Assembly (NCBI GenBank): GCA_046346965.1
Contig: JAXMHB010000009.1
Span: forward strand, 1-64,000
DNA from: JAXMHB01 sp046346965
GTDB lineage: Bacteria; Pseudomonadota; Gammaproteobacteria; Xanthomonadales; SZUA-5
Direction of reading: 5' to 3'
DNA: 64,000 nt
Position numbers and translations under genes: made by a program. The notes under the pieces are model-generated. The model was not told where the DNA came from. It saw only the letters and a program-made list of their open reading frames with translations, and did not search any database. How positions within the stretch are numbered: position 1 is the first letter of the stretch; every line of letters starts with the position of its first letter. This document shows, in pieces, positions 47,929 through 56,309 of this stretch.

Positions 47929-50562
47929 ATGAAAACCACCCACGAAATCCGCAAGGCCTTCATCGACTACTTCGTCGGCAAGGGGCATCGCCATGTCGCG
48001 TCGAGCTCGCTGGTCCCGGGCAACGATCCCACGCTGCTGTTCACCAACTCCGGCATGGTGCAGTTCAAGGACACCTTCCTCGGTGCCGACAAGCGCGAGT
48101 ACAGCCGGGCCACCACGGCGCAGCGTTGCGTGCGGGCAGGCGGCAAGCACAACGATCTCGATTCGGTCGGCTACACCGCGCGTCACCACACCTTTTTCGA
48201 GATGCTGGGCAACTTCAGCTTCGGCGACTATTTCAAGCGCGATGCCATCCACTACGCCTGGGAGTTGCTGACCGGCGTCTATGGCCTGCCGGCCGACAAG
48301 CTCTGGATCACCGTCTATCACACCGACGACGAGGCTTTCGACATCTGGCACAAAGAGGTGGGCGTGCCGGCCGATCGCATCACCCGCATCGGTGACAACA
48401 AGGGCGCGCCCTTTGCCTCGGACAACTTCTGGCAGATGGCGGACACCGGGCCTTGCGGTCCCTGTTCCGAGATCTTCTACGACCACGGTCCGGAAGTCGC
48501 CGGCGGCCCGCCGGGCACGCCCGAGGGCGACGGCGATCGCTACATCGAGATCTGGAACCTGGTCTTCATGCAGTTCGACCGTGCGCCCGACGGCAGCATG
48601 AGTCGATTGCCCAAGCCCTGCGTCGATACCGGCATGGGCCTGGAGCGGCTGGCGGCGGTGCTGCAACATGTGCACAACAACTTCGAGATTGACCTGTTCC
48701 AGGGGCTGATCGCGGCTGCGGCGCGGCTCACCGGCACCAGCAATCTGAGCGAGGGTTCGCTGCGCGTGATCGCCGATCACATCCGCGCCTGCGCCTTCCT
48801 GATCGTCGATGGCGTGCTGCCCAGCAATGAAGGCCGCGGCTACGTGCTGCGCCGGATCATTCGTCGCGCGCTGCGGCACGGCTGGAAACTCGGCGTGCGC
48901 GGCGCCTTCTTCCACCAGATGGTCGGACCGCTGGTGGCGGCGATGGGCGAGGCCTATCCGGAACTGGCGCAAAAGCAGGCTTTCGTCGAGCAGGTGCTGG
49001 CGGCCGAGGAAGAGCGCTTTGCGGAGACGCTGGACGGCGGCATGAAGGTGTTCGAGCAGGTGGCGGCCAAGGCGCAGGGCACGATTCCGGGCGCTGAAGC
49101 CTTCCGCCTGTATGACACCTACGGCTTCCCGGTGGACCTGACCGCGGACATTGCGCGCGAGCGCGGCATGGCGGTCGACATGGAGGGCTTTGAGTCCGCC
49201 ATGGACGCCCAGCGCGAGCGCGCGCGCAGCGCCGGCAGCTTTGGCGGCGGCGTCGTGGTCAGCGCCGAGACCGTGGATGGCCTGGCGCCGACCGTGTTCC
49301 TCGGCTACGAGGCGCTGCAGTGCGAGGGCGCGAAGGTGCTGCGCATTCTGGTCGATGGCGCCTCGCGCAGCGCGCTGCAACCCGGCGAACAGGGCATCGT
49401 CGTGCTCGATCGAACGCCGTTTTATGCCGAGAGCGGCGGCCAGGTCGGCGACCACGGCGTACTGATCGCAGGCTCGGCGCGTTTGCAGGTCAGCGATACC
49501 ATCAAGCTGGCCGGCGCTTTCCATGGCCATGTCGGTGCGCTCAGCGGTGCGCCGCTGAAGGTGGGCGACAGCGTTTCGGCGGCGGTCGATAGCGCGCGCC
49601 GGCAGGCCATCGTTCTCAATCACTCAGCCACGCATCTGCTGCACGCGGCGCTGCGCGAGGAGTTGGGCGACCATGTCCAGCAGAAGGGCAGCCTGGTGGC
49701 GCCCGAGCGTCTGCGCTTCGATTTCTCGCATTTCCAGCCGATCAGCGCCGAGCAGCTGGCGCGCATCGAGGCGCGCGTCAACGCGCAGATCCGCGTGAAC
49801 GCCGAGGCCGAAGTGCACCACATGGCGATGCAGGAGGCACTCGACTTCGGCGCGATGGCCCTGTTCGGCGAGAAGTACGGCGACCACGTTCGCGTGCTCA
49901 AGATGGGCGACTACTCGACCGAACTTTGCGGTGGCACCCACGTCGCGCGCACCGGCGATATTGGCCTGTTCAAGATCGTCAGCGAGGGCGGCATCTCGGC
50001 CGGCGTGCGTCGCATCGAGGCGGTCACCGGTGCGGGCGCGGTTGCGCTGGTGCAGGAACAGGAAGCGCGCATGCGCGAACTGGCGGGCCTGCTGGGGGGT
50101 GGCGCTGGCGATCAGGTCATCGCCAAGGTGCAGCAACTGCTGGACAAGTTGAAGAAGGAAGAAAAGGAAATCGCCGCGCTGAAGTCCAAGGCGGCCGGCG
50201 CATCGGTCGATGAGCTGGCGAGTCGCGCAGTGACTGTCGCCGGGTACCAGGTATTGGCCGAGCGCGTGGAAGGCGTGGATGCCAAGGTGCTACGCGAGAT
50301 GCTCGATCGCCTGAAGCAGAAGCTGGCCGATGCCGTGGTGGTGCTGGCCTCGGCGCAGGACGGCAAGGCGACGCTGATTGCGGGCGTGTCGGGTGCCGCA
50401 CTGGCCAAGGTCAAGGCCGGCGATGTGCTCGGCTATGTCGCCACGCGCGCAGGCGGCAAGGGCGGCGGGCGCCCGGACATGGCCCAGGGCGGCGGCAACG
50501 ACGGCCCCGAACTCAAGGCGGCGCTGGCCGAGATCGCCGCCTACGTCGCCAGCAAGGTCTGA
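47929..50562 (+). CDS. alaS: Alanyl-tRNA synthetase
   Basis: The 877-residue class II synthetase charges tRNA-Ala. The N-terminal core has LVPGNDPTLLFTNSGMVQFK and RHHTFFEMLGNFSFGDYFKR. The editing domain has HSATHLLHAALRE and CGGTHVARTGDIG, whose His and Cys residues bind zinc and clear Ser-tRNA-Ala and Gly-tRNA-Ala. The C-terminal glycine-rich domain has GGKGGGRPDMAQGGG. Start MKTTHEIRKAFIDYF is canonical. csrA follows after 169 bases, the usual gammaproteobacterial order. Confidence 0.98.
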   Translation: MKTTHEIRKAFIDYFVGKGHRHVASSSLVPGNDPTLLFTNSGMVQFKDTFLGADKREYSRATTAQRCVRAGGKHNDLDSVGYTARHHTFFEMLGNFSFGDYFKRDAIHYAWELLTGVYGLPADKLWITVYHTDDEAFDIWHKEVGVPADRITRIGDNKGAPFASDNFWQMADTGPCGPCSEIFYDHGPEVAGGPPGTPEGDGDRYIEIWNLVFMQFDRAPDGSMSRLPKPCVDTGMGLERLAAVLQHVHNNFEIDLFQGLIAAAARLTGTSNLSEGSLRVIADHIRACAFLIVDGVLPSNEGRGYVLRRIIRRALRHGWKLGVRGAFFHQMVGPLVAAMGEAYPELAQKQAFVEQVLAAEEERFAETLDGGMKVFEQVAAKAQGTIPGAEAFRLYDTYGFPVDLTADIARERGMAVDMEGFESAMDAQRERARSAGSFGGGVVVSAETVDGLAPTVFLGYEALQCEGAKVLRILVDGASRSALQPGEQGIVVLDRTPFYAESGGQVGDHGVLIAGSARLQVSDTIKLAGAFHGHVGALSGAPLKVGDSVSAAVDSARRQAIVLNHSATHLLHAALREELGDHVQQKGSLVAPERLRFDFSHFQPISAEQLARIEARVNAQIRVNAEAEVHHMAMQEALDFGAMALFGEKYGDHVRVLKMGDYSTELCGGTHVARTGDIGLFKIVSEGGISAGVRRIEAVTGAGAVALVQEQEARMRELAGLLGGGAGDQVIAKVQQLLDKLKKEEKEIAALKSKAAGASVDELASRAVTVAGYQVLAERVEGVDAKVLREMLDRLKQKLADAVVVLASAQDGKATLIAGVSGAALAKVKAGDVLGYVATRAGGKGGGRPDMAQGGGNDGPELKAALAEIAAYVASKV

Positions 50563-50731
50563 GACCTGATTTCTGCGCCGATGGCGTTGCCATCGGTGGC
50601 GAGACTCGGCTACCATTGCTGTTCCCTGCGGCGACGGATGCCTCAGGGCGTAGAGACAAGGACAGTTGCGAGTGCGCGTCATGGCACTCACGATACCCCG
50701 GCTTCGTCCGGGGTGCCGGCAGGAGGAATGG

Positions 50732-50938
50732 ATGCTGATCTTGACGCGTCGCGTCGGCGAGGCCCTGATGATTGGCGATCAGGTATCGGTGACGGTGCTT
50801 GGCGTAAAGGGAAATCAGGTGCGCATTGGTATCAACGCACCCAAAGATGTTGCGGTACACCGCGAAGAGATCTACCAACGGATACGCAAAGAGGACGACG
50901 TAGAAGCGGGCGACCCGCCCACCGACGACGTCCCCTGA
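50732..50938 (+). CDS. csrA: Carbon storage regulator CsrA (RsmA)
   Basis: The 68-residue RNA-binding translational regulator binds GGA motifs in mRNA leaders. MLILTRRVGEALMIGD, VSVTVLGVKGNQVRIGI and NAPKDVAVHREEIYQRI are near-invariant, including Arg44 in the binding site; the tail EAGDPPTDDVP is variable. An AGGAGG site sits 5 bases before the ATG at 50732. An out-of-frame ATG overlaps that spacing. It lies between alaS and a tRNA-Ser gene. Confidence 0.98.
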   Translation: MLILTRRVGEALMIGDQVSVTVLGVKGNQVRIGINAPKDVAVHREEIYQRIRKEDDVEAGDPPTDDVP

Positions 50939-50945
50939 CAGTTTC

Positions 50946-51038
50946 GGAGAGATGCCCGAGAGGCCGAAGGGGCTCCCCTGCTAAGGGAGTATGGGTGCAA
51001 AACACCCATCCAGGGTTCGAATCCCTGTCTCTCCGCCA
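50946..51038 (+). tRNA. serX: tRNA-Ser (GCT anticodon)
   Basis: A 93-nt tRNA with the long variable arm typical of serine tRNAs. The acceptor stem GGAGAGA pairs with TCTCTCC, the anticodon loop CTGCTAA gives GCT (AGC/AGU codons), the T-loop reads GGTTCGAATCC, and CCA is encoded. It lies directly after csrA, as in many pseudomonads and xanthomonads. The symbol is only indicative. Confidence 0.96.
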
Positions 51039-51044
51039 GACATG

Positions 51045-51077
51045 AAGCCCAAGCCTTTGCAGGCTTGGGCTTTTTTG
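51045..51077 (+). terminator. Intrinsic terminator after csrA/tRNA-Ser
   Basis: A 12-bp stem (AAGCCCAAGCCT / AGGCTTGGGCTT) with a TTGC loop runs into a T-tract (51071-51076). It closes the csrA-tRNA-Ser transcript 7 bases after the tRNA. Confidence 0.92.
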
Positions 51078-51260
51078 TGTCCGCGCATCGCCAGTCCCAA
51101 CGGCGGTCCCCACCGGGCGGCTGCCTTTCGCCGGATCCCCGCCGGCTGCGACGTCCGCCATCACCGATTCGACGGCTTGCTCGACAGCCGCGTCCCCGCC
51201 GTCGCCCGCATTGGGGCAGAATGCGCGACCACTTTTTCCCTTCCTGATGGAGCTCCGCCG

Positions 51261-53264
51261 ATGCCCAGCCGTCGCGATCTGGCCAACGCCATCCGAGCAC
51301 TGGCGATGGATGCCGTGCAGCAAGCCAACTCCGGCCATCCGGGCATGCCGATGGGCATGGCCGACATTGCCGAGGTGGTCTGGAACGACTTTCTGCGCCA
51401 CAACCCGGCCAATCCGGGCTGGTTCAATCGCGATCGCTTCGTGCTGTCGAACGGTCATGGGTCGATGCTGCATTACGCGCTGCTGCATCTGTCTGGCTAC
51501 GAGCTGTCGATCGACGAGATCAAGCGATTCCGGCAGCTGCACAGCAAGACGCCGGGCCATCCGGAAGTGCACGAGACGCCGGGCATCGAGACCACCACCG
51601 GTCCGCTGGGTCAAGGCCTGGCCAATGCGGTGGGCATGGCGTTGGCCGAGAAGATTCTGGCGCGCCGCTATAACCGGCCGGGCTACACGCTGGTCGATCA
51701 CTACACCTACGTGTTCGCCGGCGACGGCTGCCTGATGGAAGGCATTTCGCACGAGGTGGCGTCGCTGGCAGCGACCCTGAAGCTGGGCAAGCTGGTCGTG
51801 CTGTACGACGATAACGGCATCAGCATCGATGGCAAGGTCGGCGGCTGGTTCACCGACGATACGCCCAAGCGCTTCGAGGCCTACGGCTGGGAAGTGATCC
51901 CCGGGGTCGACGGCCACAATCCGGAGGCGATCAAGGCGGCGCTGGTGACGGCCGCTGCCGATCCCGACAAGCCGACGTTGATCTGCTGCAAGACGGTCAT
52001 CGGCTATGGCTCACCAGCGAAGGCGGGCAGCGAGAGCAGTCACGGCGCGCCGCTGGGCAAGGACGAGATCGTGGCGACACGCGCGGCGCTCGGCTGGGCG
52101 CATGCGCCTTTCGTGATTCCCGAGGATCATTACGCCGGCTTCGATGCGCGCGCGCGCGGCGCGCGCTGGCAGGCCGAGTGGGAGGCCTTGTACGCGACCT
52201 ATCGTTCGGTCTACCCCGAGCTGGCGGCGGAGTTTGATCGCCGGCTGCGCGGCGATCTGCCGGAGGCCTTTGAGCCGGCGATCGGCGCGCTGATCGCCGA
52301 CTTCGAGCGCGAAGGCGCCGCCATCGCCTCGCGCAAAGCCAGTCAGCGCGTGCTGGAAGCGCTGGTGCCGGTGGTGCCGGAACTGATCGGTGGCTCCGCC
52401 GATCTGGCGCACTCGAACTATTCGATCGTCAAGGCCAGCCGCGATGTGCAGACGGCCGAGGACGGCGGCAACTACATCTATTACGGCGTGCGCGAATTCG
52501 GCATGAGCGCGATCGCCAACGGCCTGGCGCTGCACGGCGGCATCCTGCCGTTCACCGCCACCTTCCTGGTGTTCTCCGACTACGCCCGCAACGCGGTGCG
52601 GATGAGCTGCTTGATGCACGCGCGCGTCGTGCATGTGTACACGCATGACTCGATCGGTCTCGGGGAAGACGGACCGACGCATCAGCCGATCGAGCACCTG
52701 GCCAGCCTGCGCCTGATTCCGAACAACCGAGTCTGGCGACCGGCCGATGCGGTGGAATCGGCGATCGCATGGAAGTGCGCCATGGAGCGCCGCGACGGGC
52801 CGAGTTGCCTGGCTTTCTCGCGCCAGAACCTGCCGCACCAATTGCGCACGCCGGAGCAGCTGGCCTCGATCGCGCGCGGCGGTTATGTGCTGCTCGACAG
52901 CAGCGATGGCCGCATCGATGCGATTCTGATCAGCACCGGTTCGGAAGTGGATCTGGCCATGCAGGTGGCACGCGCGCTGCAGGCCGAGGGCCACGCGGTG
53001 CGCGTGGTGTCGATGCCCTGCGCCGAGGCCTTCGACGCGCAGCCGCTCGAGTATCGCGAGGCGGTGCTGCCGCGCTGGTGCCGCAAGCGCGTCGCCATCG
53101 AGGCCGCGGTCAGCGACTACTGGCGCAAGTACGTGGGCCTGGACGGCGTGGTCTTTGGCATCGATCGCTTCGGCGCATCGGCGCCGGACAAGGTGCTGTA
53201 CACCCACCTGGGCCTGACCGTGGATCGCATCATCGACGCCACCCGACAACTGATCGTGGCCTGA
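51261..53264 (+). CDS. tkt: Transketolase
   Basis: The 667-residue thiamine diphosphate enzyme transfers two-carbon units in the pentose phosphate pathway. The start MPSRRDLANAIRALAMDAVQ at 51261 has a GGAG site. Motifs: NSGHPGMPMGMADIAEVVW, GPLGQGLANAVGMA, the ThDP signature GDGCLMEGISHEVASLA, the pyrimidine domain REFGMSAIANGLALHGG and THDSIGLGEDGPTHQPIEH with catalytic histidines. The C-terminal domain (STGSEVDLAMQVARAL) is complete. The short gap after the tRNA terminator holds its promoter. Confidence 0.97.
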   Translation: MPSRRDLANAIRALAMDAVQQANSGHPGMPMGMADIAEVVWNDFLRHNPANPGWFNRDRFVLSNGHGSMLHYALLHLSGYELSIDEIKRFRQLHSKTPGHPEVHETPGIETTTGPLGQGLANAVGMALAEKILARRYNRPGYTLVDHYTYVFAGDGCLMEGISHEVASLAATLKLGKLVVLYDDNGISIDGKVGGWFTDDTPKRFEAYGWEVIPGVDGHNPEAIKAALVTAAADPDKPTLICCKTVIGYGSPAKAGSESSHGAPLGKDEIVATRAALGWAHAPFVIPEDHYAGFDARARGARWQAEWEALYATYRSVYPELAAEFDRRLRGDLPEAFEPAIGALIADFEREGAAIASRKASQRVLEALVPVVPELIGGSADLAHSNYSIVKASRDVQTAEDGGNYIYYGVREFGMSAIANGLALHGGILPFTATFLVFSDYARNAVRMSCLMHARVVHVYTHDSIGLGEDGPTHQPIEHLASLRLIPNNRVWRPADAVESAIAWKCAMERRDGPSCLAFSRQNLPHQLRTPEQLASIARGGYVLLDSSDGRIDAILISTGSEVDLAMQVARALQAEGHAVRVVSMPCAEAFDAQPLEYREAVLPRWCRKRVAIEAAVSDYWRKYVGLDGVVFGIDRFGASAPDKVLYTHLGLTVDRIIDATRQLIVA

Positions 53265-53319
53265 TTGCACGACCGTTGAAACTGATGTGCGCCGCCGTCG
53301 GGTGGCGCAGGAGATCGGC

Positions 53320-54480
53320 ATGAAACGCTCGCGATGGCTGTGCCTGCTGGGGCTGATGCTGACCCTGCCAGCCCATGCGCTGAAACTGGCCGATCCCGCT
53401 GTGCTGGCGCGCATCGTCGATGATGAACCCAGCTTGCCGCGCGGGTACACGCCCGCTGAGCGCGCGCGTTGGCGGCTGCCGGATCTGTCCCGGCTGCCGC
53501 TGGCGCCGCCAACCGGGGCGATCCATACGCCGGCCGAGTATGAGCAGAACGCGGGTTTGCTCATCCGCTGGGGTTCGCAGAACGCGCTGCTGACCGAGAT
53601 GGCGGTGGCCATCACCACCGGCGAGCCGGATTTCCGCTTGTATGTCGTGGTGTCCGGCAGTACGCAGCAGTCGTCGGCCAGCAGCACCTTGAGCTCGGCC
53701 GGCGCCGATCTGAGCCAGATCCAGTTCATTCAGGCGGCCAGCGATTCGGTGTGGATGCGCGATTACGGTCCGCGATTCATCGATAACCAAGGCAAGCGCG
53801 CCATCGTCGACCATGTCTACAACCGGCCGCGACCGAATGACGACGCCATTCCGGGCGTGATTGCGACGCTGTGGTCAGAGCCCAAGTACGACATTCCGTT
53901 GACCCACGGTGGCGGTAATTTTCACCTGTTTGACGACGGTACCGCCTATATGACGTCGCTGATTCAGGCGGAGAATCCCAGCCTGTCGGCGCAGCAGATT
54001 CGTGATTACTATCTGGCCTACCAGGGACTGGATCTGACCATCCTCGATCCACTGCCGGCCAGCTTTGATTCCACCCAGCACATCGACATGTGGATGCTGC
54101 CGGCGGACGACGGCCGGGTCATCATCAATCAGTATCCGGCGACCGGCAGCCAGTACACGGTGCCGCGTCAAGTCACCGATGCGGCGGCGCAACTACTGGC
54201 GCAGCGCGGCAAGAGCGTGCTGCGGCTGGGCGGCTGGCAGGGCAGCAACGGCGCCCATTACACCTACGCCAATGCCGTGGCGCTCAATCGTCTGGTGCTG
54301 ACCTGCCGATTCAACGGATACACGGCCGAAAATGCCAACGCGGTGCAGGTATTTCAGCAGGCCTTTCCGCGTCGGCAGATCGTCACGGTGGATTGTTCGA
54401 GCATCATCACGCTGGCCGGCGCCATCCATTGCATCGTCATGCACGTGCCGGCAGTGCTGCTGCGCGATGGCTATGAGTAG
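53320..54480 (+). CDS. Exported agmatine deiminase/peptidyl-arginine deiminase family enzyme
   Basis: A 386-residue precursor with an AGGAG site and a signal peptide (LPAHA/LKLAD). The guanidino-group hydrolase residues are present: VWMRDYGPRF (Asp), LTHGGGNFHLF (His region), QHIDMWMLPAD and a C-terminal Cys in GAIHCIVMHVP. Family members release ammonia from agmatine or from arginine in peptides. Unlike cytoplasmic AguA, this protein should act in the envelope or outside, so the true substrate may be extracellular. It lies 55 bases after tkt and ends before the repeat array. Confidence 0.85.
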   Translation: MKRSRWLCLLGLMLTLPAHALKLADPAVLARIVDDEPSLPRGYTPAERARWRLPDLSRLPLAPPTGAIHTPAEYEQNAGLLIRWGSQNALLTEMAVAITTGEPDFRLYVVVSGSTQQSSASSTLSSAGADLSQIQFIQAASDSVWMRDYGPRFIDNQGKRAIVDHVYNRPRPNDDAIPGVIATLWSEPKYDIPLTHGGGNFHLFDDGTAYMTSLIQAENPSLSAQQIRDYYLAYQGLDLTILDPLPASFDSTQHIDMWMLPADDGRVIINQYPATGSQYTVPRQVTDAAAQLLAQRGKSVLRLGGWQGSNGAHYTYANAVALNRLVLTCRFNGYTAENANAVQVFQQAFPRRQIVTVDCSSIITLAGAIHCIVMHVPAVLLRDGYE

Positions 54481-54501
54481 CGGCGCGCGTATTTAATGAA
54501 C

Positions 54502-54967
54502 CTCTTGCCAAACAAGGATGCGTGGAGCCAAGAGCGGGGGGGTCAGGGGTCGGGGGACCAACACTGCCGCGCTCCGTGCACCGTCGCGGGTACCTGTTTG
54601 CCGCCCGAGTAAGCGCGCCGGAGGCGGGGCAGGGACTCTTGCCAAACAAGGGTGCATGGAGCCAAGAGCGGGGCAGGGGTCAGGGGGCGAGGGACCAACA
54701 CTGCCGCGCTTCCGTGCACCGTCGCGGGTACCTGTTTGCCGCCCGAGTAAGCGCGCCGGAGGCGAGGCAGGGACTCTCTTGCCAAACAAGGGTGCGTGGA
54801 GCCAAGAGCGGGGCAGGGGTCAGGGGTCGGGGGACCAACACTGCCGCGCTTCCGTGCACCATCGCGGGTACCTGTTTCCCGCCCGAGTAAGCGCGCCGGA
54901 GGCGGGGCAGGGACTCCTGTCAAACATGCGTGCGTTGGAGCGAAAACGGAACTCGGAACTCAAGACT
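54502..54967 (+). repeat. Tandem array of three G-tract repeats (R2-R4) plus a truncated unit
   Basis: Three near-identical units begin at 54502, 54636 and 54776 (134, 140 and about 140 bases); a fourth, degenerate unit start covers 54916-54967. Each unit reads CTCTTGCCAAACAAGG..., TGGAGCCAAGAG, a G-rich core (54535-54556, 54670-54693, 54810-54833), GGGACCAACACTGCCGCGC, then a right end TTGCCGCCCGAGTAAGCGCG or its near match. Unit 4's core has four runs of at least four G, a quadruplex-type pattern. No gene is supported in 54481-55112. Confidence 0.88.
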
Positions 54968-55112
54968 CTGGACCCGGGATGCGGGACTCGCCGTTGGCGC
55001 GCTTACTCGGTCTGCAAGCCGGAGATAGCGCAACGCAGGCGCCGCATGGCTAGTCCCCCGCCCCCTGCCCCCCGCCCCGCTCTTGCCCACGCACCATGTC
55101 TGGCAAAGGTTC
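54968..55112 (-). repeat. Dispersed G-tract repeat, copy R5 (inverted)
   Basis: Read on the minus strand this copy has the left end TTTGCCAGACATGGTGCGTGG, the G core (complement of 55054-55078), then CTAGCCATGCGGCGCCTGCG, TTGCGCT and GCAGACCGAGTAAGCGCGCC. It is inverted relative to R2-R4, giving the locus a large hairpin potential. It abuts the mlaE stop codon at 55113. Confidence 0.8.
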
Positions 55113-55913
55113 TTAACGATTCAGGAAGAAGCTGAAAATCATGTCAGCAACCAGAATCGCGCAAATGCTGAGCACTACGGCACGGGTGGTTGCGCGGCCG
55201 ACGCCTTCGGCGCCGCCGGTAACTGAGAAACCGGTTGCGACGCCGATCAGCACGATCAGCGCGCCGAAGACCACGCTCTTGATCAGGCCCTGATTGATGT
55301 CCCAGGGTTCGAGCACGATCAGGCACTGATACAGAAAGCCCGGCAGGCTCATGTCCACCGCCGTCAGCGAGAACAGTGCGCCGCCGACGATGGCGAAGAA
55401 ATCGGCGATCAGGGTCAGGCAGGGCAGCATGATCAGCGTCGCGATCATCGGCGGCGCGGCCAGATAGCGCACCGGTTCGACGCCGATGACGCGCAGCGCG
55501 TCGACCTCCTGCGATACCGTCATCGAGCCCAGCCGCGCCGCCAGTGCGGAGGCCGAACGGCCGGCGACGACGATGCCGGTAATCAGCGGGCCAAACTCGC
55601 GGGTAACGCCGATGCCGAGGCCGACCACAATGGCGCTCTCGGCGCCGAAGCGCTCCAACTGCGCGATGCCGTTGATCGCGAGGCTCAGGCCGATGGTGAC
55701 CGCCAGCAGCGAGACGATCGGCACGGCATCGACGCCGATCTGCCGCATCTGCTCAAACACCGCCGCGATGCGCACCGGCTGTCCGATGCGCCAGCCGACC
55801 AGCGTGTAGTAGAAGGTTTCGACCAGCAAGGCGCCGAAGTAGCCGAGCTCCTCGATCATCCGGAGGGTGCCGCGGCCGAAATGGGCGATCCCGTTGTAGA
55901 GCGGTGTGTACAT
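55113..55913 (-). CDS. mlaE: MlaE-family lipid ABC transporter permease
   Basis: The 266-residue inner-membrane permease carries GLSLAINGIAQLERFGAESA, VGLGIGVTREFGPLITGIVV, AGRSASALAARLGSMTVSQE and VDALRVIGVEP, the MlaE/YrbE signatures (EFGP loop and EQIDAL-like coupling helix). MlaE moves phospholipid between membranes together with the ATPase MlaF and the MCE protein MlaD. Here neither is adjacent. It lies 36 bases after a STAS gene. The ribosome site is weak, suggesting coupling to that gene. Confidence 0.9.
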   Translation of the reverse strand: MYTPLYNGIAHFGRGTLRMIEELGYFGALLVETFYYTLVGWRIGQPVRIAAVFEQMRQIGVDAVPIVSLLAVTIGLSLAINGIAQLERFGAESAIVVGLGIGVTREFGPLITGIVVAGRSASALAARLGSMTVSQEVDALRVIGVEPVRYLAAPPMIATLIMLPCLTLIADFFAIVGGALFSLTAVDMSLPGFLYQCLIVLEPWDINQGLIKSVVFGALIVLIGVATGFSVTGGAEGVGRATTRAVVLSICAILVADMIFSFFLNR

Positions 55914-55949
55914 GGGCGGCGGCAGGCTCGTCGATGGGCGCGCAGGGCG

Positions 55950-56285
55950 TTACTTGGCAGCGTCTTCCAGGCTCGGGAAGATCGGGAACACCCGGTCCAG
56001 CCGCGCCAATTCAAGTACCGCGTGCACCGGCTTGCTCACGGCCACCAGACTGAAGCGCTGGCCCTTGCCGCGTGCGTTCTGAAAGCCCTCGACCAGGGCC
56101 GCGATGCCGGAGGAATCGATATAGGTGACGGCGGACAGATCGACCGCCACCGGGCGCGCACTGGCCAGCGCATCCAGGATGGTCTTGCGCAGCCGCTGCG
56201 ACCAGGACAGATCGACTTCACCGCGCACCCGGACCACGCGCACGCCTTGTTGTTCTTCGGTGGCGCAATCGTTGATGTCACTCAC
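55950..56285 (-). CDS. STAS-domain protein (anti-anti-sigma factor-like or MlaB-like)
   Basis: A 111-residue single STAS domain with a GTG start and an AGGAG site. VRVVRVRGEVDLSWSQRL and VAVDLSAVTYIDSSGIAAL contain the phosphorylatable Ser58 expected of anti-anti-sigma factors. It could be the substrate of the neighbouring phosphatase/kinase protein or, because mlaE follows, an MlaB-type subunit of a lipid ABC transporter. These two readings are not exclusive. It is 24 bases downstream of the switch protein. Confidence 0.88.
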   Translation of the reverse strand: MSDINDCATEEQQGVRVVRVRGEVDLSWSQRLRKTILDALASARPVAVDLSAVTYIDSSGIAALVEGFQNARGKGQRFSLVAVSKPVHAVLELARLDRVFPIFPSLEDAAK

Positions 56286-56309
56286 TGGGACACTCCTGCA
56301 GGATAGAAA

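Noticed and set aside
54502..54967. Tandem repeats as a CRISPR array
   Set aside because: Units are 134-140 bases and directly adjacent; there are no short repeats with unique spacers and no cas genes.
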